Assembly: GCA_027621365.1 (NCBI GenBank)
Contig: JAQCBH010000002.1
Location: 62,001-126,000, forward strand
From: Bacteroidota bacterium
GTDB taxonomy: Bacteria > Bacteroidota > Bacteroidia > NS11-12g > UBA955
Reading direction: 5' to 3'
Length of the DNA stretch: 64,000 nucleotides
Below the pieces are notes generated by a model. The model ran no database searches. It was given only the letters and a program-made list of their open reading frames with translations, and was not told the origin of the DNA. Both the position numbers and the translations under genes were made by a program. Positions 25,881-32,967 of the stretch are shown here, in pieces (within the stretch, counting starts at the first letter, position 1; the number at the start of each line of letters is the position of its first letter).

Positions 25881-26507
25881 ATGACAAAAACAATTTATTT
25901 AATTCGTCACGGCCAAACCGATTACAACCGTTTGGGGATTGTTCAGGGGTCTGGGGTTGACACTCACTTGAACGAAACCGGGAAGAAACAAGCCAATTGT
26001 TTTTACGAGGCCTACCGTCACATTCCCTTTCAACGCATATTCACCACCGAACTACTGCGCACTAAACAGTCGATCGAACCCTTTGCGGAGCAAACCGATA
26101 TACCCGTTGAGCCCATCGCGGAATTGAATGAAATCAACTGGGGATATTTGGAGGGAAAGACCCCGACCAAAAAGGACAAAGCCCTGTTTTTGGATACCAT
26201 TGAACGGTGGGCTGCCGGCCAACTGGATCACGCCATTGCCGGCGGGGAAACTCCCTTGGAAATGTTTGAACGCCAAAAAATAGGGCTGGAGCGAATTCTT
26301 CAAACCCCAGAAAGCCCTGTTTTGGTTTGCATGCACGGGAGAGCCATGCGCTCCTTTCTCTGCTTGTTAACGGGTGCGGAATTGAAAGACATGGACCAGT
26401 TTGAACACGGGAACCTCTGTTTGTACGTACTGGAACTCGCCCCTGGCGAAACCCATTTCCGCCTGATCAAAGAAAACGATCAGAGCCACCTGAGAACAAT
26501 GGATTGA
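25881..26507 (+). CDS. Histidine phosphatase family protein
   Basis: 208 residues beginning MTKTIYLIRHGQTDYN, where RHG carries the phosphoacceptor His9 or so. The second half has CMHGRAMRSF with the second conserved His, and EINWGYLEG provides the catalytic Glu region. The family includes phosphoglycerate mutases, alpha-ribazole phosphatases and broad phosphatases; which applies here cannot be told. The frame is open 84 codons upstream, but the family start and the -7 element favour 25881. The ferredoxin gene begins 1 base after its stop. Confidence 0.88.
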   Translation: MTKTIYLIRHGQTDYNRLGIVQGSGVDTHLNETGKKQANCFYEAYRHIPFQRIFTTELLRTKQSIEPFAEQTDIPVEPIAELNEINWGYLEGKTPTKKDKALFLDTIERWAAGQLDHAIAGGETPLEMFERQKIGLERILQTPESPVLVCMHGRAMRSFLCLLTGAELKDMDQFEHGNLCLYVLELAPGETHFRLIKENDQSHLRTMD

Positions 26508-26508
26508 C

Positions 26509-26835
26509 ATGGAAAACCTGATTACCCTTAGCATCATTGACCGAAACGGCGTTGAGCATAGCATTCAAGCTCCGACTGATATGAATCTAAACTTGATGGA
26601 GCTCGCCAAAATGGAAGGACATGGAGTAAAGGGTGAGTGCGGAGGCATGGCCCTTTGCGCCACCTGCCAAGTGTACATCGAATCGAATCATACCCTGCCC
26701 GAACAAAGCGATGCAGAATTGGACATGCTCGACCAAGCCTTTTTCGTGCAAGACAATTCTCGCCTCGGATGCCAAATCTACCTGCGCCCTGAACTGGATG
26801 GATTGAAAGTGCGCATTGCACCTGAACAAGATTGA
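26509..26835 (+). CDS. fdx: [2Fe-2S] ferredoxin, adrenodoxin type
   Basis: 108 residues with four cluster cysteines in the order C-x5-C-x2-C (GECGGMALCATC) and a distant GCQ near residue 87. This is the adrenodoxin/ISC-Fdx pattern, not the plant type. It could serve the ferredoxin-NADP reductase encoded at 1469-2476 or Fe-S assembly; no such link is visible except co-occurrence. The start codon follows the phosphatase stop by 1 base, so the two are co-transcribed. Confidence 0.9.
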   Translation: MENLITLSIIDRNGVEHSIQAPTDMNLNLMELAKMEGHGVKGECGGMALCATCQVYIESNHTLPEQSDAELDMLDQAFFVQDNSRLGCQIYLRPELDGLKVRIAPEQD

Positions 26836-26912
26836 TTTCATCCTGGCTTTTGGACAGGCTAGAACTCAGTTGATATTTTCCAAAATTTCTTTGAAAGTAT
26901 TGAGGATTCACG

Positions 26913-26920
26913 TACCTTTG
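26913..26920 (+). promoter_or_regulatory. -7 promoter element TACCTTTG
   Basis: Exact TAnnTTTG match 20 bases before the rpsT ATG. Confidence 0.7.
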
Positions 26921-26940
26921 CAATCCTTTTTAGCAAAGAA

Positions 26941-27195
26941 ATGGCAAATCATAAGTCAGCAATCAAGAGAATCCGATCAAACGAAGCAAAGCGCGATTTG
27001 AACCGCTACCAGCACAAAACCGCGCGTACTATCGTGAAAAATATTCGCAAAGCGGCTTCCAAGAGCGAAGCTGAAAGCTTGTTGTCAAAGGCGTTTAGCG
27101 CACTGGACAAATTGGCAAAGCGCAACGTCATCCACAAAAACAAAGCTGGAAACTTGAAGTCAAGCTTGAAAAAGCACGTTGACTCTTTGGCATAA
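26941..27195 (+). CDS. rpsT: 30S ribosomal protein S20
   Basis: 84 residues, the normal S20 length. It is basic and helical, with MANHKSAIKRIRSNEAKR at the N-terminus and NVIHKNKAGNLKSSLKK near the C-terminus. It binds 16S rRNA early in small-subunit assembly. It has its own promoter (26913-26920) and a strong terminator just downstream, so it is monocistronic. Confidence 0.97.
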   Translation: MANHKSAIKRIRSNEAKRDLNRYQHKTARTIVKNIRKAASKSEAESLLSKAFSALDKLAKRNVIHKNKAGNLKSSLKKHVDSLA

Positions 27196-27215
27196 GCCAA
27201 CATAACCCCGTTGAA

Positions 27216-27244
27216 AAAGCCTGGCCCAAAGCCGGGCTTTTTTT
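27216..27244 (+). terminator. Intrinsic terminator of rpsT
   Basis: AAAGCCTGGC/GCCGGGCTTT 10-bp stem with one T-G wobble and loop CCAAA, running into TTTTTTT. It lies 20 bases after the rpsT stop. Confidence 0.9.
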
Positions 27245-27320
27245 ATGGCATAAACTCAAAGCCCTAGAGAGCCTTTATTCATTCTGGGAATCGTGGGCCG
27301 AACATCGACCCGAACGGCCT

Positions 27321-27578
27321 TTAAGGTTTCAGAATATCGGAAAATGTTTCCTTTAAAATGCACATACCGGCCTGACCCAATCCGTGTTCAGACAACAATT
27401 GGGATTCCGTAAAACGACTCAAATCACTGGGCTCTCGCACACCTATTCGCCAAAGGGCCCGCAAGGCTGGCCGTGATAGCCCCGAAGCTCGCAATTGCGG
27501 GTGCAAACTTTTGATGCGCTGCTCCCATTCTAGCTGCACGTGAATGTTTCCCTGCAGGTCACAGCGGGACACTCCCAT
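27321..27578 (-). CDS. Small helix-hairpin-helix protein resembling the RNA polymerase alpha C-terminal domain
   Basis: 85 residues. The core LSRPALRALWRIGVREPSDL and the following ESQLLSEHGLGQAGMCILKE match the alpha-CTD / HhH pattern (Pro-Ala-Arg-Arg-Ala-Leu, then H-G-L-G). Stand-alone proteins of this type occur in several phyla and their role is unknown; nucleic-acid binding is likely from the fold. It starts 3 bases downstream of the pyrH stop, so it is probably co-transcribed with pyrH. No terminator is obvious after it apart from the oppositely oriented rpsT hairpin. Confidence 0.7.
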   Translation of the reverse strand: MGVSRCDLQGNIHVQLEWEQRIKSLHPQLRASGLSRPALRALWRIGVREPSDLSRFTESQLLSEHGLGQAGMCILKETFSDILKP

Positions 27579-27581
27579 ACT

Positions 27582-28292
27582 TTATTCGCTGACGGTAGTA
27601 CCGATGGCTTCACCCTTCACCAGACGCAACAGATTGCCTGATTCATTCATATCGAACACGACGATGGGCTTTCGGTTTTCTTGGCACAGAGTAATGGCTG
27701 TAAGGTCCATCACCTCCAAACCCATCTCATAAACCTTTTTAAAGCTGATTTGATCGTATTTCACGGCGTCGCTGTGCTTCTCTGGGTCTTTATCGTAAAT
27801 ACCGTCTACACGCGTGCCTTTGATGACCACATCTGCTTCAATTTCTACTGCACGTAAACTAGCGGCTGTATCGGTAGTGAAATAAGGATTACCCGTTCCG
27901 GCACCGAAAATGGCCACACGGCCTTTTTCCAAATGACGCATAGCTCGGCGACGAATGAAGGGCTCGGAAATTTGCTCCATTTTGATGGCCGATAGCAAAC
28001 GAGTAGTTAAACCCGCCTTTTCAAAGGCACCTTGCAAGGCCATGGCATTGATCATGGTAGCCAACATACCCATGTAGTCGCCCGTAGCACGATCCACGAC
28101 ACCCCCTTGGGCTCCTTGTACACCGCGATAGATGTTGCCACCGCCAATGACTATGGCCACTTCCACTCCGGCTTCTACCACCGTCTTGACTTCTTCTGCG
28201 TATTGGGCCAGCATGTCAGCATCTATGCCGTAAGCTTGTTTGCCCATCAGGCTTTCACCACTGAGCTTGAGGAGTATGCGTTTGTATTTCAT
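27582..28292 (-). CDS. pyrH: UMP kinase
   Basis: 236 residues of the amino-acid-kinase fold, with [16 protein letters not shown] at the start, [10 protein letters not shown] for the substrate loop and [13 protein letters not shown] for the hexamer/UMP site. It phosphorylates UMP to UDP. The frame extends 15 codons upstream, but the start [13 protein letters not shown] is the family N-terminus. It lies downstream of the tsf terminator, so either readthrough or a weak unseen promoter drives it; no TAnnTTTG is found in the 76-base gap. Confidence 0.95.
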   Translation of the reverse strand: MKYKRILLKLSGESLMGKQAYGIDADMLAQYAEEVKTVVEAGVEVAIVIGGGNIYRGVQGAQGGVVDRATGDYMGMLATMINAMALQGAFEKAGLTTRLLSAIKMEQISEPFIRRRAMRHLEKGRVAIFGAGTGNPYFTTDTAASLRAVEIEADVVIKGTRVDGIYDKDPEKHSDAVKYDQISFKKVYEMGLEVMDLTAITLCQENRKPIVVFDMNESGNLLRLVKGEAIGTTVSE

Positions 28293-28321
28293 TGGGATAG
28301 AGGGGTTTTGGGGTAGGGCGC

Positions 28322-28349
28322 AAAAAAAATCCCTCAAAATTGAGGGATT
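28322..28349 (-). terminator. Intrinsic terminator after tsf
   Basis: AATCCCTC/GAGGGATT 8-bp stem, 6-base loop. On the minus strand it is followed by eight T (A at 28322-28329 on +). It separates the ribosomal operon from pyrH. Confidence 0.85.
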
Positions 28350-28367
28350 CTTTTGAGAAATTTCAAA

Positions 28368-29201
28368 TTATCCGAGTTGAACTCGTGTGAATTGCTTCAC
28401 AGTCAATCCAACTTCTACATCAGAAAGCATCTTTTCAACGGTCTTAGAGCTGTCTTTCACGAACTCTTGACTCAACAAAGTGCTCTCCTTAAAGAACTTG
28501 TTCAATTTACCTTCAGCGATGCGATCAATCATGGCTTCTGGCTTGCCTTCGGCACGAGCTTGCTCGCGGCCAATCTCCATTTCGCGCTCGATGCGAGAAG
28601 CGTCAACACCACTCTTATCGACAGCTACAGGGTTCATAGCGGCAATTTGCATAGCTACGTCTTTACCAGCAACGGTATTGGCTTCAGTAGGAGCAGCGCT
28701 CAACTCAACCAACACACCCATGCGGTTAGCTCCGTGAATGTAAGATACCACGTTGGCACCTTCCATCAAGGTATATTTCGACACGTCAATTTTTTCACCA
28801 ATTTTGGCCATCTCGTCCAACAAACGAGCAGAGATGGTAGCATCACCCATGGGAAGGGCTTTCAAAGCGTCCAAATCAGCAGGCTTGCTGTTCAAAGCAA
28901 TCTCAGCAACTTCTTTGGCGAAGGCCACAAAGCCATCGTTCTTGGCTACGAAATCAGTTTCGCAGTTCAATTCGATGATCACACCTGCTGAAGCATCAGC
29001 AGAAGTCATGGCAATAACAGCGCCTTCTGAAGCATCGCGATCGGAACGCTTCTCAGAGATTTTGGCACCTTTCTTACGCAAGTAATCGATAGCAGCTTCA
29101 AAGTCACCAGAGGTTTCCATCAAAGCTTTCTTACAATCCATCAAGCCAGCACCGGTCATTTGGCGCAACTTGTTTACGTCAGCAGCAGAAATATTCGTCA
29201 T
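28368..29201 (-). CDS. tsf: Translation elongation factor Ts
   Basis: 277 residues with the N-terminal UBA-like start ISAADVNKLRQMTGAGLMDC and KKALMETSGD, the TDFVAKND core (the EF-Tu-contacting TDFV motif) and the C-terminal VGLTVKQFTRVQLG. It recycles EF-Tu from GDP to GTP. Last gene of rplM-rpsI-rpsB-tsf, 12 bases after rpsB and followed by a strong terminator. Confidence 0.97.
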   Translation of the reverse strand: MTNISAADVNKLRQMTGAGLMDCKKALMETSGDFEAAIDYLRKKGAKISEKRSDRDASEGAVIAMTSADASAGVIIELNCETDFVAKNDGFVAFAKEVAEIALNSKPADLDALKALPMGDATISARLLDEMAKIGEKIDVSKYTLMEGANVVSYIHGANRMGVLVELSAAPTEANTVAGKDVAMQIAAMNPVAVDKSGVDASRIEREMEIGREQARAEGKPEAMIDRIAEGKLNKFFKESTLLSQEFVKDSSKTVEKMLSDVEVGLTVKQFTRVQLG

Positions 29202-29213
29202 AAAATCGAGAGA

Positions 29214-29960
29214 TTACCCTTCTTGGGTTTCGGCTTCAACAGCCACTTTTTTAGTTTCCTCTTCGTTCTTCTCCTTCTTGCGCTCAGCAGAACCTTCCAA
29301 AATGGCGTTGGCCAACTCAGAAACGATCAAGTGAATGCTCTTAGAAGCATCGTCATTACCAGGGATGGCAAAATCGATGTTGGTAGGATCAGAGTTTGTG
29401 TCTACCAAAGCAAAGGTGGGGATATTCAAACGCATGGCCTCAGCAACAGCAATGTGCTCACGCTTTACGTCTACCATGAAGATAGCACCAGGCAATTTGG
29501 TCATGTCTTCGATACCACCCAACATGCGAGACAACTTGGCTTTCTCACGGTCCAACATCAAACGCTCCTTTTTGTTGATGCGCTCGAAAGTTCCGTCAGT
29601 GGCCATGCGGTCGATGACCTGCATGCGCTTAATGCTGCGGCGAACAGTCTGGAAGTTGGTCAACATACCACCCAACCAACGCTCGGTCACGTAAGGCATA
29701 CCAGCGCGCTGGGCTTCTTGAGACACGATTTCTTTGGCCTGCTTCTTAGTTGCTACAAACAAAATGCGGCGACCAGATTTGGCGATATTGCGGATAGCCG
29801 ATTTGGCTTCTTCCAATTTGGCTTCGGTCTTTTTCAGATCGATAATGTGAATGCCATTTTGCTCCATGAAAATGTAAGGAGCCATTTTGGGATTCCATTT
29901 GCGGGTGAGGTGTCCAAAGTGTACACCAGCATCCATCAAGTCTTGTTGCGTATAAGCCAT
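29214..29960 (-). CDS. rpsB: 30S ribosomal protein S2
   Basis: 248 residues with the S2 signatures [40 protein letters not shown] and [21 protein letters not shown] charged tail of about 25 residues ([11 protein letters not shown]) ends the protein. It lies 8 bases after rpsI in the ribosomal operon. Confidence 0.97.
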   Translation of the reverse strand: MAYTQQDLMDAGVHFGHLTRKWNPKMAPYIFMEQNGIHIIDLKKTEAKLEEAKSAIRNIAKSGRRILFVATKKQAKEIVSQEAQRAGMPYVTERWLGGMLTNFQTVRRSIKRMQVIDRMATDGTFERINKKERLMLDREKAKLSRMLGGIEDMTKLPGAIFMVDVKREHIAVAEAMRLNIPTFALVDTNSDPTNIDFAIPGNDDASKSIHLIVSELANAILEGSAERKKEKNEEETKKVAVEAETQEG

Positions 29961-29968
29961 TGTAATGA

Positions 29969-30349
29969 TTAACGTTTAGAGAACTGGAAGCGCTTACGGG
30001 CCTTCTTCTGACCGCTTTTCTTTCGTTCAACCACGCGAGAGTCGCGGGTCATGAAGCCTGCGTGACGCAGAGAGCTCTTGAATTCACCGTTGATGTCTAC
30101 CAAGGCCTTAGAGATACCCAAGCGAATGGCTTCTGCTTGACCAGAAATACCACCACCGCGTACATTGACAACTACATCGTATTTGCCACCATTTTCAGTC
30201 AAGTCCAAGGGAGACTGAACAGCGGTCTGGTGCCATGCCAATGGGAAATATTGATCCAAGGGCTTCTTATTCACTGTGATAACACCGCTACCTTCAGTCA
30301 GGTAAATACGGGCTACAGCGGCTTTTCTTCTTCCAGAATTATTGATCAT
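29969..30349 (-). CDS. rpsI: 30S ribosomal protein S9
   Basis: 126 residues; [15 protein letters not shown] at the N-terminus, [15 protein letters not shown] in the middle and the extended basic tail ending FQFSKR, whose final Lys-Arg reaches the P-site tRNA in the ribosome. It lies 11 bases after rplM. Confidence 0.97.
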   Translation of the reverse strand: MINNSGRRKAAVARIYLTEGSGVITVNKKPLDQYFPLAWHQTAVQSPLDLTENGGKYDVVVNVRGGGISGQAEAIRLGISKALVDINGEFKSSLRHAGFMTRDSRVVERKKSGQKKARKRFQFSKR

Positions 30350-30360
30350 GCTATAGAATC

Positions 30361-30798
30361 TTAGAAAGTCAAGGGCTTAGGTTGTTGAGCGGCATGAGGA
30401 TGCTCAGTGCCTTCGTAAACGAACAAATTGGTAAACAACTTGCGACCCAAACGGTTCTTAGGCAACATGCCGCGAACGGCTTCCTCAATCAAACGAGAAG
30501 GCTTCATGTTTTTGGCCAAAGTGCTGCGCTGACCGCCGGGATAACCCGTGTGACGGAGGTATTCTTTCTTGTCAGATTTGAAACCTGTCAACACCACTTT
30601 CTCAGCGTTGATGACGATCACATTGTCTCCGCAATCTACGTGCGGGGTAAAGCCAGGCTTGTTTTTGCCACGAACTACTGCGGCAATTTGAGAGGCCATG
30701 CGGCCCAATGTCTGACCTTCAGCGTCAACGACGTGCCACTTCTTGTCAACAGTGGCTGCGTTGAGCGAAATTGTTTTGTATGTACTCAGCGGATTCAC
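30361..30798 (-). CDS. rplM: 50S ribosomal protein L13
   Basis: 145 residues with the L13 motifs [33 protein letters not shown] and RHTGYPGGQ. The start codon is GTG at 30798, giving [12 protein letters not shown], which matches Bacteroidota L13 N-termini. First gene of the operon with rpsI, rpsB and tsf. A -7 element lies 35 bases upstream. No obvious leader structure for autoregulation is seen in the 155-base gap. Confidence 0.96.
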   Translation of the reverse strand: MNPLSTYKTISLNAATVDKKWHVVDAEGQTLGRMASQIAAVVRGKNKPGFTPHVDCGDNVIVINAEKVVLTGFKSDKKEYLRHTGYPGGQRSTLAKNMKPSRLIEEAVRGMLPKNRLGRKLFTNLFVYEGTEHPHAAQQPKPLTF

Positions 30799-30833
30799 GT
30801 TATACTATCCCTTGTTTCGGTTTTTTGGGGTTG

Positions 30834-30841
30834 CAAAAATA
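30834..30841 (-). promoter_or_regulatory. -7 promoter element TATTTTTG (minus strand) of the ribosomal operon
   Basis: CAAAAATA on the + strand, a TAnnTTTG match, 35 bases before the GTG start of rplM. The expected leader is about 28 bases. Confidence 0.65.
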
Positions 30842-30953
30842 GCACAATAATTCTGCCTTGACAAGATATCCACAAACTTTTTTGCTACTCGTCTGAAATA
30901 GACAGTTCACACGAGGAAATTCAGGGTCATTCCTAGCAGAATTGAGCCTTGGG

Positions 30954-31721
30954 CTACCAGTCGTCTTCGTCGGGCTGATAGGGCCCACGTAGCGCATATT
31001 TGATACCGTCTACCATGTCTTTCACTTCGCGATCAGCCGCCAACAAATAGTAATCGGTCAATTGAAATCCCTTTTTCAATCGCATGTAATATTCGTGGTA
31101 GGTGCGGGTCTGCTTTCCACTGGTACCATCTTCGGCTTCAATGTGCACGAAATTGGAAAACTGATAGCGATAGCGATCGTCTTTGAAACGAAGAGTCATT
31201 CGGTATTCCATCTCACCCTCTTCTTTGGATTTGTGCTCACCATGCTTGGTGATCATGGGAATGGTCACAACCATGGTTATGCGCTCCATCACGACATCTT
31301 CTACAAGCATTTCCTTGACGGCCTTTTTACCAAAACGATCCTCGAGAAAATTCTTGGCGCGGTAATACAGGGAATCAGAAGTACAAGTTTCACACTCCCA
31401 ATCTTCGACAACGCCTTCGTAATAAATTACTTCGCGTAAGCTATCGTAGGGGGGAACAAATCGAACGTAAACCGCCTTGGGTTGAACCCACTCTTCTTCT
31501 TCTTCTTCTCCGCCAAAGCCCCATCCGCCTCCGTCACCTCCGCTACCCCAAGGATCAGCACCCGCATCTCCAGTTCCAAGTTCCGTACTGTCGCCTGAAC
31601 CGCTATCATCCGCTTCAAACCCCCAATCTTGGGCTTTTAGATTAGCGCTACTAAAAAGCACCGTTAGGGTAATCATTAAAGTAATAAATGAGGGCCTTAG
31701 GCCTCTGAAATCATTCTTCAT
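30954..31721 (-). CDS. Exported protein with DUF4468-like domain and acidic/glycine-rich linker
   Basis: 255 residues from the ATG at 31721. A longer start 11 codons upstream would overlap the -7 element, so the shorter is preferred. The N-terminal hydrophobic segment ends LKAQ, a signal peptide. Residues about 32-80 are a low-complexity Gly/Asp/Glu/Ser stretch with an EEEEEE run, unlike its neighbours. The rest (YEGVVEDW, then LYYRAKNFLEDRFG and YRMTLRFKDDRYRYQFSNF) resembles DUF4468, a TBP-like-fold domain of exported Bacteroidota proteins with unknown role. No enzymatic residues are apparent. Confidence 0.68.
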   Translation of the reverse strand: MKNDFRGLRPSFITLMITLTVLFSSANLKAQDWGFEADDSGSGDSTELGTGDAGADPWGSGGDGGGWGFGGEEEEEEWVQPKAVYVRFVPPYDSLREVIYYEGVVEDWECETCTSDSLYYRAKNFLEDRFGKKAVKEMLVEDVVMERITMVVTIPMITKHGEHKSKEEGEMEYRMTLRFKDDRYRYQFSNFVHIEAEDGTSGKQTRTYHEYYMRLKKGFQLTDYYLLAADREVKDMVDGIKYALRGPYQPDEDDW

Positions 31722-31736
31722 GTCAGCAATAGCGAG

Positions 31737-31744
31737 CAAAGATA
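31737..31744 (-). promoter_or_regulatory. -7 promoter element TATCTTTG (minus strand)
   Basis: CAAAGATA on the + strand, a TAnnTTTG match 15 bases upstream of the ATG at 31721. It supports the shorter start of the DUF4468-like gene. Confidence 0.65.
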
Positions 31745-31805
31745 CAGTTTTCAAATTGGGTTGGGGTTCAAGGTCTTGAACACCATTAACGAATTCCGTG
31801 CCGAA

Positions 31806-32879
31806 TTATTCTAATCCTTTTGAATTAATTAAAAGCTTTTGAATCTCTTCCCAGTTGAAGCCCTGTGGATTGGCGACAAACCTACCCTTAGAAAAGCGCT
31901 TCAAAGGGCCCTTGCCTTTGCGAATGATGCGCTGATCTTCTTCGGGCAAAGCCGCGATTTGGCTGCAAACCTCGCTGCAACACCTCTGGTATTTTTCGGC
32001 ACAGGCTGCACACTGAATAAACAGCAAATGACAACCCGTATTGCCACAATTGATATGGGTATCGGCCGGCTCTCCGCATTGGTGACAGCGGGAAATCACA
32101 TCGTCAGAAACCCGCTCAGCCAAGCGCTGATCAAAAACAAAATTGACGCCTTGGAAGCGATTATCCAGACCTTCCTGCTTGACTTGGTTGACGTAATTGA
32201 TGATTCCGCCCTCCAAATGATAGACCTCGTTGAAGCCCTTGTACTTCATCCAGGCACTGGCTTTTTCGCAGCGAATGCCGCCCGTGCAATACATCAGAAT
32301 GCGTTTATCGCGATCGTGATCATGCTCATCAATGACCCCTTGAAGTTCTTCGCGAAAAGTATCTGCATCTGGACATACAGCCCCTTCAAACTTGCCGACT
32401 TCACTCTCGTAGTGATTGCGCATGTCTATGACCACCGTATTGGGATCTTGCAGTGCCTGATTCCACTCGGCCGCTCGCATGTATTTGCCGCGATTGGACG
32501 GATCAAACTGCGAATCTTCAATGCCATCAGCCACAATTTTAGCCCTGACCTTGACATCCAATTTGATGAAGCTCTTTTGCTTCTCTTCAATGGCTACATT
32601 CAAACGCAACCCATTCAAGAAATCGTAGCTATATAAGTATTCTTTAAAGGCCTCAAATCGTTTGCTGGGCAAAGCAATTTGGGCATTGATACCCTCTTCG
32701 GCTACATAAATACGACCTACTACTTCCAAAGACACGAGGTCTTGGTACAACTGATTCCGGAATTCGGCGGGGTTTTCGAGCCTGTGGTAGGTATAAAACG
32801 AAATCGTGGTGTAGGGCCTGTGATCGGCCTCCATTCGTTTTTTCAATTCCTCCCGGCTAACAATGTTTCGCAATAACAT
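31806..32879 (-). CDS. trhO: tRNA uridine(34) hydroxylase (rhodanese family)
   Basis: 357 residues, the YceA/TrhO length. It has an N-terminal acylphosphatase-like domain and a central rhodanese domain with the loop CTGGIRCEKAS holding the active cysteine. A C-terminal cysteine-rich segment follows (SRCHQCGEPADTHINC, CHLLF and CSEVCSQ), probably zinc-binding. TrhO makes 5-hydroxyuridine at tRNA position 34 using prephenate-derived chemistry in E. coli. It has its own -7 element 25 bases upstream. Confidence 0.9.
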   Translation of the reverse strand: MLLRNIVSREELKKRMEADHRPYTTISFYTYHRLENPAEFRNQLYQDLVSLEVVGRIYVAEEGINAQIALPSKRFEAFKEYLYSYDFLNGLRLNVAIEEKQKSFIKLDVKVRAKIVADGIEDSQFDPSNRGKYMRAAEWNQALQDPNTVVIDMRNHYESEVGKFEGAVCPDADTFREELQGVIDEHDHDRDKRILMYCTGGIRCEKASAWMKYKGFNEVYHLEGGIINYVNQVKQEGLDNRFQGVNFVFDQRLAERVSDDVISRCHQCGEPADTHINCGNTGCHLLFIQCAACAEKYQRCCSEVCSQIAALPEEDQRIIRKGKGPLKRFSKGRFVANPQGFNWEEIQKLLINSKGLE

Positions 32880-32904
32880 GGTCGGGTAAAATGGGTTAAC
32901 GCAG

Positions 32905-32912
32905 CAAAGATA
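32905..32912 (-). promoter_or_regulatory. -7 promoter element TATCTTTG (minus strand)
   Basis: CAAAGATA on the + strand, a TAnnTTTG match 25 bases before the trhO ATG and immediately downstream of the Omp28-like gene's hairpin. Confidence 0.6.
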
Positions 32913-32918
32913 ACGAAA

Positions 32919-32942
32919 GAGGGCAGCCTTGTGGCCGCCCTC
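32919..32942 (-). terminator. Hairpin after the Omp28-like T9SS gene
   Basis: GAGGGC/GCCCTC stem with an A-C mismatch and inner GCC/GGC around a TTGT loop. On the minus strand it is followed by TTTCGTT, a weak T-run. It lies 26 bases past the stop codon. Confidence 0.55.
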
Positions 32943-32967
32943 CTATTTATGTGCTTGAAGCAAAGAA

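Noticed and set aside
29160-29972. 270-codon + strand frame across rpsB
   Set aside because: rpsB on the minus strand is certain; the frame is a by-product of its codon bias.
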